Positions 54,244-62,411 of a DNA stretch of 64,000 bases are shown one piece after another (positions within the stretch are counted from its first letter, which is position 1; each line of letters opens with the position of its first letter). The notes under the pieces were generated by a model. The model saw nothing but the letters and a program-made list of their open reading frames with translations. It searched no databases and was not told the DNA's origin. This DNA comes from Bradyrhizobium sp. Y36. Its GTDB lineage: Bacteria; Pseudomonadota; Alphaproteobacteria; Rhizobiales; Xanthobacteraceae. The stretch covers positions 118,010-182,009 of the forward strand of contig NZ_NWTI01000019.1 in NCBI RefSeq assembly GCF_002531575.1, in the 5' to 3' direction. The translations under genes were made by a program, and so were the position numbers.

Positions 54244-55566
54244 TTAGGCCGTCTCGGTCTTGGCGCCGGCGGTCGCGGCCTCGGCGCTCTCGGCTTCCTT
54301 GCCGAGAATGAAGGAGCGGCGCAGCGGCTTGATCACGAACAGCGCCATCAGCGCCGCCGTCGCGTTCAAGGCCACCGCGACCACGAACACGGCCTTCCAG
54401 CCATAGGCGGCCGAGATCACGCTGGCGAGCGGGACGAGCAGGGATGCCGTGCCCTTCGCCGTGTAGAGCATGCCGTTGTTGGTGGTTGCGAATTTCGAGC
54501 CGAACGTGTCGCCGCAGGTCGCGGGGAACAGCGAGTAGATCTCGCCGAACACGCCGAAGTAAACCGCGGTCGCCAGCACGAAGACGACGGGGATGTGGCC
54601 ATAGGCCGACAGCGTGAGCAGCATCAGCGCCGCCGTGCCGAAGGCGATGAACATGGTGTTCTCACGGCCGATCGTGTCGGAGACGAAGCCGAAGAACGGG
54701 CGGCCAAACCCGTCGAAGATGCGGTCGAGCGAGATCGCGAAGGTAAGTGCCGCCATCTGGAAGCCGGCGAGCGTGACCGGCGTGTTCGCGATCTTGAAGT
54801 CGTGCGCGATCGGGGCGATCTGCGCCGCGGTCATCAGGCCGCCCGATGCGACCATGACGAAGACGAGATACATCACCCAGAAAATAGGGGTGCGCAGCAC
54901 CTGCGGCGGGGTGAAGTCGATCTTGGTCTGCGGCAGATTGAGCTGCTTCTTCTTCGGCGGGATCGAGAGCCGCGGCGGCTGGATGAAGAACGCGAGCACG
55001 AAGACGATCACGCCCTGGCCGATGCCGAAGGTGAGAAAGGCGTGCTGATAGCCGCTCGATGCGATCATGGACGCGATCGGCACCACGGTGAGCGCAGCGC
55101 CCGCGCCGAAGCCCGCAGCGGTCGCGCCGGCGGCGAGGCCGCGGCGATCGGGAAACCATTTCAGCGCATTGCCGACGCAGGTGCCGTACACTGCACCCGC
55201 GCCCATGCCGCCGATGACGGCGGCGGCGTAGAGCAGCGTGAGCGAGTCGGCGTAGGAGTTGAGCACCCAGGACAGCGCGATCATCACGCCGCCGAACATG
55301 ATGACGATGCGGGGGCCGTATTTGTCGACGAACCACGCCTCGACCGGCACCAGCCAGGTCTCGGTGACGACGAAGATGGTGAAGGCGAGCTGGATCGCGG
55401 CACGTCCCCAATGATGGGCCGCATCGATCGGATCGACGAACAGCGTCCAGCCGTATTGCAGATTGGCGATCATCGCCATGCAGACGATGCCCATGACGAG
55501 CTGAAGCCAACGGAAACCGGTGCGAAGAGGCGCGGCCGTGACGGCGCCATCCGTGCTGGAAATCAT
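54244..55566 (-). CDS. oxlT: OxlT-like MFS antiporter 1 (oxalate/formate family)
   Basis: A 440-residue major facilitator with 12 predicted helices. It shares the OxlT-family signatures NLQYGWTLFV in helix 1, WFVDKYGPRIV after helix 2, GAGAVYGTCVGNALKWFPDRRGLAAG in the loop 4-5 region, and GRPFFGFVSDTIGREN in loop 8-9. OxlT exchanges external oxalate for internal formate, but paralogues carry other carboxylates. The start at 55566 has GGGAGG upstream. It is followed by a terminator and preceded, 103 bases away, by shared motif site B. Long hydrophilic ends are present. Confidence 0.85.
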   Translation of the reverse strand: MISSTDGAVTAAPLRTGFRWLQLVMGIVCMAMIANLQYGWTLFVDPIDAAHHWGRAAIQLAFTIFVVTETWLVPVEAWFVDKYGPRIVIMFGGVMIALSWVLNSYADSLTLLYAAAVIGGMGAGAVYGTCVGNALKWFPDRRGLAAGATAAGFGAGAALTVVPIASMIASSGYQHAFLTFGIGQGVIVFVLAFFIQPPRLSIPPKKKQLNLPQTKIDFTPPQVLRTPIFWVMYLVFVMVASGGLMTAAQIAPIAHDFKIANTPVTLAGFQMAALTFAISLDRIFDGFGRPFFGFVSDTIGRENTMFIAFGTAALMLLTLSAYGHIPVVFVLATAVYFGVFGEIYSLFPATCGDTFGSKFATTNNGMLYTAKGTASLLVPLASVISAAYGWKAVFVVAVALNATAALMALFVIKPLRRSFILGKEAESAEAATAGAKTETA

Positions 55567-55668
55567 CAAGAACCTCCCAACGCGCCTGATTGATTGCGAC
55601 CTGGGATTGCAAGATGACCCAGTGTCGCAAATGTTGTGGCTTATCGTCGCAAGCGCTGCGGGCAGCTT

Positions 55669-55685
55669 GGTATACCATATTCCAG
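55669..55685 (-). promoter_or_regulatory. Shared operator motif, site B (antiporter 1)
   Basis: GGTATACCATATTCCAG on the plus strand, 103 bases before the antiporter 1 start. It has the same orientation as sites A, C and D and contains the palindromic core TGGTATACCA. Confidence 0.6.
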
Positions 55686-55768
55686 AAAGCAAGCCCTAAC
55701 TGCGGCGGATTGTCACAAAATCAACGGTTCCAGTTCCGGGAGGAGTGGCGCCTGCGACTTCGCCCAAA

Positions 55769-55797
55769 CGAAAACGCCCGGCCGTGAGGCCGGGCGT
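55769..55797 (-). terminator. Terminator of the second OxlT-like gene
   Basis: ACGCCCGGCC and GGCCGGGCGT (55774-55783 with 55788-55797) form a 10-bp stem with a 4-base loop, followed on the minus strand by TTTTCG. It lies 29 bases beyond the stop at 55826. Confidence 0.75.
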
Positions 55798-55825
55798 CCT
55801 TGTCTTGACGTCGCTGTGGCGTTCG

Positions 55826-57115
55826 TCAGGCGACCGTCGATTTCGCGACCACCACCTTGCGCCAGGGCTTGAGCACCGCGATCGCCAGCAGCGAGGCCAG
55901 GATGTTGGCGCCGGCTGCGATGATGAACACGCTGTCCCAGGTGCCCGACGACTGCTGCATGTAGTTGGCGATCGGCACCAGCAGCGCGGCGGTGCCCTTC
56001 GCGGTGTAGAGCAGGCCGGCATTGGTGGTCGCGAACTTGGCGCCGAACGTGTCGGTGCAGGTCGAGGGGAATAGCGAGTAGATCTCACCCCAGGCAAAGA
56101 ACACGAAGCCCGAGAGCAGCACGAACCAGATCGGATCGTGGCCCCAGAGGTAGAGCATCCAGATGCCGAAGCCTTCCATGCCGAAGGCGATGAACATCGT
56201 GTTCTCGCGGCCGATCATGTCGGAGATCCAGCCGAAGAACGGACGCGTCAGGCCGTTGAGCACGCGGTCGATGGTGGCCGCGAAGGTCACGGCCGTCATC
56301 GTCACCGCCATCAGCGTGACCGGCACGTTGTCGACCTTCCAGTCGGCCGCAATCGGCTTCAGGTTGGCCGTCACCATCAATCCGCCGGCGCCGACGATCA
56401 CGAACATGAAGTACATCAGCCAGAAGATCGGCTGACGCAGAACTTCGGTCGGCTGATAGTTGCGGCGGGTCTGCAGCAGGTTGGCGTTGGCGACGACGTT
56501 CGGCACCTGGCCGGCCTTCGGCGACAGCAGGAAGAAGGCGAGGATGCAGATGATGATGCCCTGGCCAAGGCCGAAATAGAGGAAGGTGGTCTGGAAGCCG
56601 GAGTCCTTGATCATGGCCTGGATCGGCGCGACGGTCAGCGCGGAGCCTGCACCGAAGCCTGCGGCCGTGATGCCCGCGGCGAGACCGCGCTTGTCCGGAA
56701 ACCACTTCAGCGCGTTGCCGACGCAGGTGCCGTAGACGCCGCCGGCGCCGATGCCCGCGACGATCATGCCGAGGTAATAGCCGTTGAGCGTGGTGGCCTG
56801 GGCGTTGATCGCCCAACCGGCGGCGCAGAGCACGCCGCCGACCAGCACGACGATTCGCGGACCGTATTTGTCGACGAACCATCCTTCGATCGGAACGAGC
56901 CAGGTCTCGAACAGCACGAACAGCGTGAAGGCCCATTGGATCGACGCGCGATCCCAGCCGAATTTCTTCTGGATGTCGGGGACGAAGAACGTCCAGCCGT
57001 ATTGATAATTGGCGATCATCACCATCGCGCCTACACCGATCGCCAGTTGCGCCCAGCGATACGTGTCGCTAACGCGCGCTGTTGTAGGGGCGGTTGCCTG
57101 CACCATGTCCGTCAT
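55826..57115 (-). CDS. oxlT: OxlT-like MFS antiporter 2 (oxalate/formate family)
   Basis: A 429-residue major facilitator closely related to antiporter 1. Both share NYQYGWTFFV / NLQYGWTLFV, WFVDKYGPRIV, VYGTCVGNALKWFPD(K/R)RGLAAG, SD(M/T)IGRENTMFIAFG and FATTNxGxLYTAKGTA, indicating tandem duplication followed by divergence. GGGAGG lies four bases before the ATG at 57115. Shared motif site C is 53 bases upstream. It would exchange dicarboxylate and formate or a related pair, and the two copies may differ in substrate. Oxalyl-CoA enzymes are not in the window. Confidence 0.87.
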   Translation of the reverse strand: MTDMVQATAPTTARVSDTYRWAQLAIGVGAMVMIANYQYGWTFFVPDIQKKFGWDRASIQWAFTLFVLFETWLVPIEGWFVDKYGPRIVVLVGGVLCAAGWAINAQATTLNGYYLGMIVAGIGAGGVYGTCVGNALKWFPDKRGLAAGITAAGFGAGSALTVAPIQAMIKDSGFQTTFLYFGLGQGIIICILAFFLLSPKAGQVPNVVANANLLQTRRNYQPTEVLRQPIFWLMYFMFVIVGAGGLMVTANLKPIAADWKVDNVPVTLMAVTMTAVTFAATIDRVLNGLTRPFFGWISDMIGRENTMFIAFGMEGFGIWMLYLWGHDPIWFVLLSGFVFFAWGEIYSLFPSTCTDTFGAKFATTNAGLLYTAKGTAALLVPIANYMQQSSGTWDSVFIIAAGANILASLLAIAVLKPWRKVVVAKSTVA

Positions 57116-57167
57116 AAAGCCTCCCGTGGCGCCTCTAATTTTTATGCGAGCGCTGGAGAGGCATTCT

Positions 57168-57184
57168 TGTATGCATTATGCCAA
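57168..57184 (-). promoter_or_regulatory. Shared operator motif, site C (antiporter 2)
   Basis: TGTATGCATTATGCCAA on the plus strand, 53 bases before the antiporter 2 start. It differs from site A at three of 17 positions. Confidence 0.6.
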
Positions 57185-57269
57185 GCTTCAAGCGCTGGTC
57201 CGGCCACCGTGCGCAAATGCCGCAGGCTTGGTCCGGCCGCGGCTGTGACTCAGGGACAGCACAAGTAGA

Positions 57270-57294
57270 AATGGCCCCGCTGTGCGGGGCCATT
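57270..57294 (-). terminator. Terminator of the 45-residue gene
   Basis: AATGGCCCCGC and GCGGGGCCATT form an 11-bp stem with a 3-base loop, followed on the minus strand by TCTAC. It lies 67 bases beyond the 45-residue gene stop and isolates it from antiporter 2. Confidence 0.6.
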
Positions 57295-57361
57295 CATCAA
57301 AAGTCGTATACGGGCTGCTCTGAAACCCGGCCGAGCTGTGGGGCGGCGCGGGAAAGCCGGC

Positions 57362-57499
57362 TTACAGGCCGAAACGGGGCAGGTCGCCGTTGTGGTTCGA
57401 GATCTCGGCGCTCGCCATCAGGAAACGGTCAACCGCAGCCAGAAAGCGGCTGAACAGCGAGGCGGACGGAGCGAAAGCAACGGAAGCGGTCTTGGCCAT
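57362..57499 (-). CDS. 45-residue protein, motif-controlled, unknown function
   Basis: A 45-residue protein, MAKTASVAFAPSASLFSRFL followed by AAVDRFLMASAEISNHNG and DLPRFGL, with an amphipathic helix in the middle and no signal peptide or membrane span. AAGGA lies eight bases before the ATG at 57499. It has its own terminator downstream and shared motif site D 58 bases upstream, so it is a complete independent transcription unit. I recall similar short proteins in Bradyrhizobium, but no function. It could be a small regulator or partner of the antiporters, which is inference. Confidence 0.7.
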   Translation of the reverse strand: MAKTASVAFAPSASLFSRFLAAVDRFLMASAEISNHNGDLPRFGL

Positions 57500-57556
57500 T
57501 GGAAATCCTTTTCTCGAGACGGTCGGTCCTGGTGTCTCGTGTCGAAGGGCAATTTA

Positions 57557-57573
57557 TGTATACCAGATGCCAA
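57557..57573 (-). promoter_or_regulatory. Shared operator motif, site D (45-residue gene)
   Basis: TGTATACCAGATGCCAA on the plus strand, 58 bases before the 45-residue gene start. It is the fourth member of the motif set. Confidence 0.6.
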
Positions 57574-57804
57574 CGTCTACGCATTTGTTTGCATGGCAGC
57601 ATAGGATGCGCCGCATTGCAGCATAATGCCGGGTTAATGCGCCCGATCCGGGTGTAGATAAGCCCCGGAAAAAGGGCCCAAGCCGGCCGGAATGGCCCGG
57701 TCGGGCGCGGAAAGCCTGAAATGGCGCCGATGGCCGAGGTCTTGGCAGGCCAGATCAAAGCCGCTAGTGGTCTGCCCCCTTCCAATCATCTGTCAGAGTG
57801 GTTC

Positions 57805-59136
57805 ATGTCGAGCGCCCCGCCCGCCGTCTCGATCGGCATCGATTTTGGGACCAGCAATACGGTCGTCGCCCTTGCAGCCGACGACCGCCGGGTCGAGGCC
57901 ATCCGCTTCGACCACGGCGGACAGCGCCACAGCGTCTACGTGTCCGCCCTGTGCTTCTGGGAGGACCGGCCGGGCGCCGGCGCCCAGGCCGAGGGCGGCC
58001 CGTGGGCGATCGAGACGTTCCTAGAGGGCCGCCACGTCTACCGCTTCCTGCAGTCGTTCAAGACTTTTGCGGCCAGCAGCAGCTTCCAGACCACCCAGGT
58101 GTTCCGGCAGCGCTTCAAGTTCGAGGACATCCTGGCGGCGTTCCTGCGAACCTTGGCCCGCCATGGGGGCGAGAAGTTCGGCTTCGAGACCTCCAACATC
58201 ACGGTCGGCCGGCCCGTGCGCTTTGCCGGCGGCAATCCCGACGAAGCGCTGGCGATGCAGCGCTACCGCGCCGCGTTCGAGCGCCTGGGGGCCGGCCATG
58301 CGCGCTATGTCTACGAGCCCGTCGGCGCGGCGTTCTCCTTTGCCCGGCGGCTGGAGCGCGATGCCACCGTGCTGGTGGCCGATTTCGGCGGCGGCACCAG
58401 CGACTTCTCGGTGATGCGCTTTTCGCGCGCAGGCGGTGCCTTGCGCGCCGAGCCGCTCGGACACGCCGGCATCGGCATTGCCGGCGACACGTTCGACTAT
58501 CGCATCGTCGATCATGTCGTCTCGCCGCGGCTCGGCAAGGGCTCCAGCTTCCGCTCGTTCGACAAGGTGCTGCCGGTGCCGAGCGGCCATTACACCAACC
58601 TCGCGCGCTGGCACCAGCTTGCGATGATGAAGAGCAACGGCGATCTGCGCGAGCTCCGCGACCTCGCGAAGACCGCGCTGAAGCCGAAGCTGCTCGAGGA
58701 TTTCATCACCATCGTCGACCTCGACCTCGGCTTTTCGCTCTATCGCGCGGTGTCTGACGCCAAGGTCGCGCTGTCGCGCCAGGACGAGGTCGACTTCCGC
58801 TTCAAGGGCGGCGGCGTCGACATCGGCTCGACCATCACGCGGAAGAGCTTTGATGCCTGGATTGCCGACGACATCGCCCGGCTGGGTGGGACCGTCGACA
58901 AGGTGCTGGCCGAGGCCGGCATCACCGCGCGCGAGGTGGAGAAGGTGTTCCTGACCGGCGGCACGTCGTTCGTGCCAGCGGTGAGAAAACTGTTCGCCGA
59001 CCGGTTCGGCAACGAACGGCTGATGTCGGGCGACCAGTTCGAGTCGATCGCCTATGGGCTTGCGCTGATCGGACACAGTCCGGATCCGGACCGCTGGACC
59101 GCAGACGGCGGGCTCGCGCCGAAGGCGGGCGCCTAG
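57805..59136 (+). CDS. Hsp70-family protein (YegD-like)
   Basis: A 443-residue actin-fold ATPase. It has phosphate-1 SIGIDFGTSNTVVAL, phosphate-2 VLVADFGGGTSDFSVM and an adenosine motif FLTGGTSFVPAVRKLF. It stops soon after the nucleotide-binding domain and has no substrate-binding domain, as in YegD/HscC-like proteins. Its partner is unknown. The ATG at 57805 gives MSSAPPAVSIGIDFG. An in-frame ATG at 57721 with GGAAAG upstream would add 28 residues, so the start is uncertain. It is divergent from the 45-residue gene. Confidence 0.85.
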   Translation: MSSAPPAVSIGIDFGTSNTVVALAADDRRVEAIRFDHGGQRHSVYVSALCFWEDRPGAGAQAEGGPWAIETFLEGRHVYRFLQSFKTFAASSSFQTTQVFRQRFKFEDILAAFLRTLARHGGEKFGFETSNITVGRPVRFAGGNPDEALAMQRYRAAFERLGAGHARYVYEPVGAAFSFARRLERDATVLVADFGGGTSDFSVMRFSRAGGALRAEPLGHAGIGIAGDTFDYRIVDHVVSPRLGKGSSFRSFDKVLPVPSGHYTNLARWHQLAMMKSNGDLRELRDLAKTALKPKLLEDFITIVDLDLGFSLYRAVSDAKVALSRQDEVDFRFKGGGVDIGSTITRKSFDAWIADDIARLGGTVDKVLAEAGITAREVEKVFLTGGTSFVPAVRKLFADRFGNERLMSGDQFESIAYGLALIGHSPDPDRWTADGGLAPKAGA

Positions 59137-59247
59137 CGCCTCTTCCGTTCCGATGGAATCGGACCGGGGCCCTAGACTCTCGTTTTGACGCGCTTCCTTG
59201 ACGCGAACCGGTACCCACTTCGCTCGAAAACGGCCTAACCATTTTCC

Positions 59248-59334
59248 TTCGTTGCGAGCGTAGCGAAGCAATCCAGACTGTCTCCGCGGCCGGAGAGATC
59301 GTGGGCACGGCGCAAGTGCGCCTTTGCCCACCCA
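59248..59334. repeat. Composite remnant of two palindromic repeat types
   Basis: GTTGCGAGCGTAGCGAAGCA and CAATCCAGACTG match one half of the repeat at 8064-8158. They are joined directly to GTGGGCACGGCGCAAGTGCG and CCTTTGCCCACCC, which match half of the repeat at 43129-43222. Neither half has its pairing arm, so this is a degenerate composite between the Hsp70-like gene and the SRPBCC gene. Confidence 0.55.
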
Positions 59335-59352
59335 ACGACACCAACGGCTTCG

Positions 59353-59796
59353 CTACTGGTTGATCTCGGGCTCGACGAGCTTCGCCAGATTGCGCAGCGA
59401 TTCCTGCCAGCCGAGATAGCAGGCTTCGACGGGAATGACGTCGGGAAGGCCTGACTGCGTGATGTCGATCTCGGTGCCGACCGAGACCTTCTTCAGGATC
59501 ACCGTCACCTGAATCTCGCCGGGCAGATTGGGGTCGTCGAACCTGTCGGTGTAGCGGAGCCGTTCGCCGGGCACGAGCTCGAGAAATTCGCCGCCAAACG
59601 AATGGCCATTGCCCGTCGTGAAGTTCCGGAACGACATCTTGAACGTGCCGCCGACCTTGGGCTCGAAATGATGCACGGTGCAGGTGAAGCCGTTCGGCGG
59701 CAGCCATTTCGCCATCGCATCGGCCTCGAGGAAGGCGCGATAGACTTTTTGCGGGCTGGTGGCGAGAACGCGGTGCAGGCGGACAGTGCCAGGCAT
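59353..59796 (-). CDS. SRPBCC / AHSA1-like (ATPase activator of Hsp90 homologue 1) family protein
   Basis: A 147-residue protein with the START-like fold: VRLHRVLATSPQKVYRAFLEADAMAKWLPP, then the GGxFxMSFRN strand and the C-terminal helix region LGWQESLRNLAKLVE. Family members bind hydrophobic ligands, and many sit beside an ArsR regulator, which is absent here. It is a lone minus-strand gene. The ATG at 59796 follows AGGATCAAGAA. Confidence 0.85.
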   Translation of the reverse strand: MPGTVRLHRVLATSPQKVYRAFLEADAMAKWLPPNGFTCTVHHFEPKVGGTFKMSFRNFTTGNGHSFGGEFLELVPGERLRYTDRFDDPNLPGEIQVTVILKKVSVGTEIDITQSGLPDVIPVEACYLGWQESLRNLAKLVEPEINQ

Positions 59797-59928
59797 GTTT
59801 CTTGATCCTTTTCCGAGTGATGGACCCGACTTCGGCGTCTATGGCCCAACCATGTCACGAGGACGACGGGGACGTCGCCGATCCGACAGGCGTCCTCGAT
59901 TTTTTTGAGAAGGCGTCCGGCCGGGTCG

Positions 59929-60618
59929 CTAGACGGTTGCGACATCCTGCGCCGTCATCGTGAAGCCGAGCCGATAGCGGCCCGTCTTGATGTCGTCGCG
60001 AGCGCCGGCGGCGTGAAGCGATGACCGGGAGAGCCGGCCGGCAATCACGTCCTCGACCACATCGGCATCGTAACCCGACAGCAGCACGATCCAGTCGGCG
60101 GCGCCGTCCTTGCCGCGGATCTGCTGTTCGGTCGTGGGCGCGCTGGTGCGAGGTGTGTCGGTCAGGAGGAGGTGAGCACCTGTCAGTCCCGGCTGCTGCG
60201 CCAATGCGCCGAGCGTTTCGGCGAGCCGCGCCTGCAACGCTGCGTCCCGCCCGGCGTCCGGCGACAGCCTGATGGTGGCAAGCGAAGTCGCAACGCCCCC
60301 GCCGAAGCTGGCGACGATCCGGCACTGGCTGCGGACCATGCCGAGATGATGCGGCATCATCTTCGTCGACCACGGCGTCGGTGCATTGAGCCGGTCGAGA
60401 TATCCCTTGGATGTGAGGACCTCATGCTCCGCGAGCTCGTAGAGTACGAAGTAGCCTTCGGCGTCCGTCGTGCTGGTCCAGCGCGATCCGCGCCGGAAGC
60501 CGGGAATGCTCATCCGCTCCGGAAAATGCTCATGCGAATGCCAATCGCCGAATTCGGCGCGCTGCTCGGGGCGAACGCTCCACCACATCGCGACGGCTGC
60601 CCTGCCCAGCAGTGACAT
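59929..60618 (-). CDS. Hypothetical protein with a possible dimeric alpha/beta-barrel (EthD-like) duplication
   Basis: A 229-residue protein. The N-terminal half (WWSVRPEQRAEFGDWHSHEHFPERMSIPGFRRGSR) resembles the EthD/ferredoxin-like ligand-binding domain with its W-HxxEH-PER pattern. The second half (about 115-229) repeats the fold more loosely. EthD-like proteins have roles in degradation pathways or are uncharacterised, and the function is not assigned. It is the gene upstream of the SRPBCC gene on the same strand, 132 bp away. The start at 60618 is an ATG after a GGGAGG-type sequence. Confidence 0.65.
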   Translation of the reverse strand: MSLLGRAAVAMWWSVRPEQRAEFGDWHSHEHFPERMSIPGFRRGSRWTSTTDAEGYFVLYELAEHEVLTSKGYLDRLNAPTPWSTKMMPHHLGMVRSQCRIVASFGGGVATSLATIRLSPDAGRDAALQARLAETLGALAQQPGLTGAHLLLTDTPRTSAPTTEQQIRGKDGAADWIVLLSGYDADVVEDVIAGRLSRSSLHAAGARDDIKTGRYRLGFTMTAQDVATV

Positions 60619-60733
60619 GCTGACCTCCCGAATTGTTGCCGGGCAGATTGCTTCAGGATGCGCGCCCGATCAACCAGCCACAATTCCGCTATCGTTCCCC
60701 GATCAGCTCCTGCCGAAATCGGGGGGATTTTCG

Positions 60734-61708
60734 TTGCGCTGCAGGCTTTGGGCTCTTGCCGTCGTCCTCTGCTGTCTCGGCTCGCCTGTGCAGGCCGCAG
60801 GCATTCAGCTGCTCCAGTCCGATCCGGCGCTGTCAGGCGCGATCTGGTATCCGTGCGCGGCGGAGCCCGCGCAGGTGGCGCTGGGAAGTTTATCGGTCGG
60901 CGCCGATTTCGACCTGAAGGGCGCGAAGGACTGCCCCGTCACGGGCGCAAAGCTGCCGCTCGTGATCTATTCGCACGGTCGGGGCGGGTTTTTCGGTCAG
61001 CAACACGACACTGCGGAAGCTTTGGCCGATGCCGGCTTCGTCGTCGCGGCCATCAATCATCCCGGCGATACGTTCAGCGACTCCTCGCGGCGGGACACTC
61101 TCTCGGTCTGGGGATCGCGCCCGGCGGACATCGTGCGCCTGCTGGATTTTCTGCTGAACGGCTGGAAGGACAGGGCGGTGATCGATCCCGCCAGGATCGG
61201 CTTCTTCGGCTTCTCGCTCGGAGGAACGACCGGCCTCATGCTGATGGGGAGCAAGCCGGATTTCGCCAGGGTTGCGAGCCTCTGCAAGGAAACGACCGGC
61301 GTTTGCGCGCAGCTGCACAACGGCGAGACGCCGCCTGAGCCGGTGCACGATGCGCGCATCCGCGCGGCCGTCATCATCGATCCTGCGCCCACAGTCCTGA
61401 CGCGCGAGAACCTCGCCGCCGTCAAGGTGCCTTTCCAGTTCTGGCGCTCGCAATTCGGCGGGCCCGGCGTCGGCGACGGCGCGGGCAACGCGCGCGTCGC
61501 GGCCGACCTGCCGGGCAAGCCTGACATCCAAATCGTGCCGGCCGGTCACTTTGCCTTTCTCGCGCCGTGCTCGGCCGATCTCGCGGCAGCAGTGCCGCGC
61601 ATCTGCACCGATGTGCCCGCAGGCTTCGACAGGGCGGCCTTTCACCGCAAGTTCAATGCGACAGTGGTGCAGTTTCTTCGCGAGCAGCTTGGCGGCCGCG
61701 GCGGATGA
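60734..61708 (+). CDS. Exported alpha/beta hydrolase (dienelactone hydrolase / PAF-acetylhydrolase-like)
   Basis: A 324-residue protein with a signal peptide (LRCRLWALAVVLCCLGSPVQA, cleavage near QAA|G). The hydrolase domain has the oxyanion strand VIYSHGRGGF, the nucleophile elbow GFFGFSLGG (serine) and the catalytic histidine in VPAGHFAFL. The cysteines in the mature part suggest disulfides. Homologues act on ester or lactone substrates, and this one is unassigned. The TTG at 60734 is chosen because GGGGGGA lies seven bases upstream and the next residues form the signal peptide. No ATG starts near it. Confidence 0.75.
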   Translation: MRCRLWALAVVLCCLGSPVQAAGIQLLQSDPALSGAIWYPCAAEPAQVALGSLSVGADFDLKGAKDCPVTGAKLPLVIYSHGRGGFFGQQHDTAEALADAGFVVAAINHPGDTFSDSSRRDTLSVWGSRPADIVRLLDFLLNGWKDRAVIDPARIGFFGFSLGGTTGLMLMGSKPDFARVASLCKETTGVCAQLHNGETPPEPVHDARIRAAVIIDPAPTVLTRENLAAVKVPFQFWRSQFGGPGVGDGAGNARVAADLPGKPDIQIVPAGHFAFLAPCSADLAAAVPRICTDVPAGFDRAAFHRKFNATVVQFLREQLGGRGG

Positions 61709-62089
61709 GGGCTGGGCCGAAATCACGCTTGTTCTCCCAGGCATGCGCAGCACCTGCGATGAGGCCGATCCGACGTGATGGTGGGCGCGTTCGTCGAGGT
61801 GATACGTGGACCTCCCGACATCTGATCGCGGCTCGCGCAGACGGCTCCGTCCCCATCAGATGCCTTCGCGGCGAGTGCTCAAACCCGCAAAGGTTCCAAT
61901 GGGACCCCGCGATTTAATCCACCCAAAGCCTTGCTAAGGTCGATGGCGGGGTATACGCTCCCGATTGTTCGTTCAGCCGCTGTGCTTGTTGAATGCGCCT
62001 GCGGGCTCCTTTTCCAGAGACATCGACGAATTGAATCGATCTGCGTGAGCGTCACGCGGAATGCGCAACCATGCGCTTTGGAGAAGAGA

Positions 62090-62299
62090 ATGCCGACAGG
62101 TACTGTGAAGTGGTTTAACGGCCAGAAGGGCTTTGGATTCATTCAACCCGACGACGGCGGCAATGACGTGTTCGTTCACGTCAGCGCGGTCGAGCGGGCT
62201 GGTCTTGCGGGTCTCGCCGAGGGCCAGAAGGTCAACTTCGAGGCCAAGACCGACAAGATGCGGGGCAAGGTCAGCGCTGAGAATCTCTCGCTGGCCTGA
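62090..62299 (+). CDS. Cold-shock protein (CspA family)
   Basis: A 69-residue protein with the cold-shock domain RNA-binding motifs KWFNGQKGFGFI (RNP1) and DVFVHVSAV (RNP2). It acts as an RNA chaperone. GGAGAAGAGA lies immediately before the ATG at 62090. It has a 380-bp upstream gap (61709-62089) in which I see no gene. A long 5' leader is common in csp genes. Two hairpins follow the stop codon, the second with a T run. Confidence 0.95.
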   Translation: MPTGTVKWFNGQKGFGFIQPDDGGNDVFVHVSAVERAGLAGLAEGQKVNFEAKTDKMRGKVSAENLSLA

Positions 62300-62309
62300 G
62301 TTCTGTAGT

Positions 62310-62336
62310 GCCGTTTCACGGATGTACTGAAACGGC
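62310..62336 (+). other. Hairpin after the cold-shock gene
   Basis: GCCGTTTCA and TGAAACGGC form a perfect 9-bp stem with a 9-base loop, 10 bases after the csp stop. No T run follows, so it is probably an mRNA 3' stabiliser placed before the true terminator. Confidence 0.6.
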
Positions 62337-62343
62337 CATGCGA

Positions 62344-62374
62344 CCCGCTCGATCGTAAGGATTGAGCGGGTTTT
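62344..62374 (+). terminator. Intrinsic terminator of the cold-shock gene
   Basis: CCCGCTC (62344-62350) and GAGCGGG (62364-62370) form a 7-bp stem followed by TTTT. Confidence 0.7.
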
Positions 62375-62411
62375 CGACGTTGCCGGGCAGGCGAAGGACG
62401 AGCGCCGGAAC

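Noticed and set aside
59845..59895. CGAGGAC/GTCCTCG hairpin followed by seven T on the plus strand
   Set aside because: It looks like a terminator, but both flanking genes are on the minus strand and no plus-strand transcript is expected there. It overlaps the leader of the SRPBCC gene.
61948..61960. GGTATACG near the cold-shock gene as a fifth copy of the shared operator
   Set aside because: Only the GTATAC core matches. The ATKCCAR half of the motif is absent.
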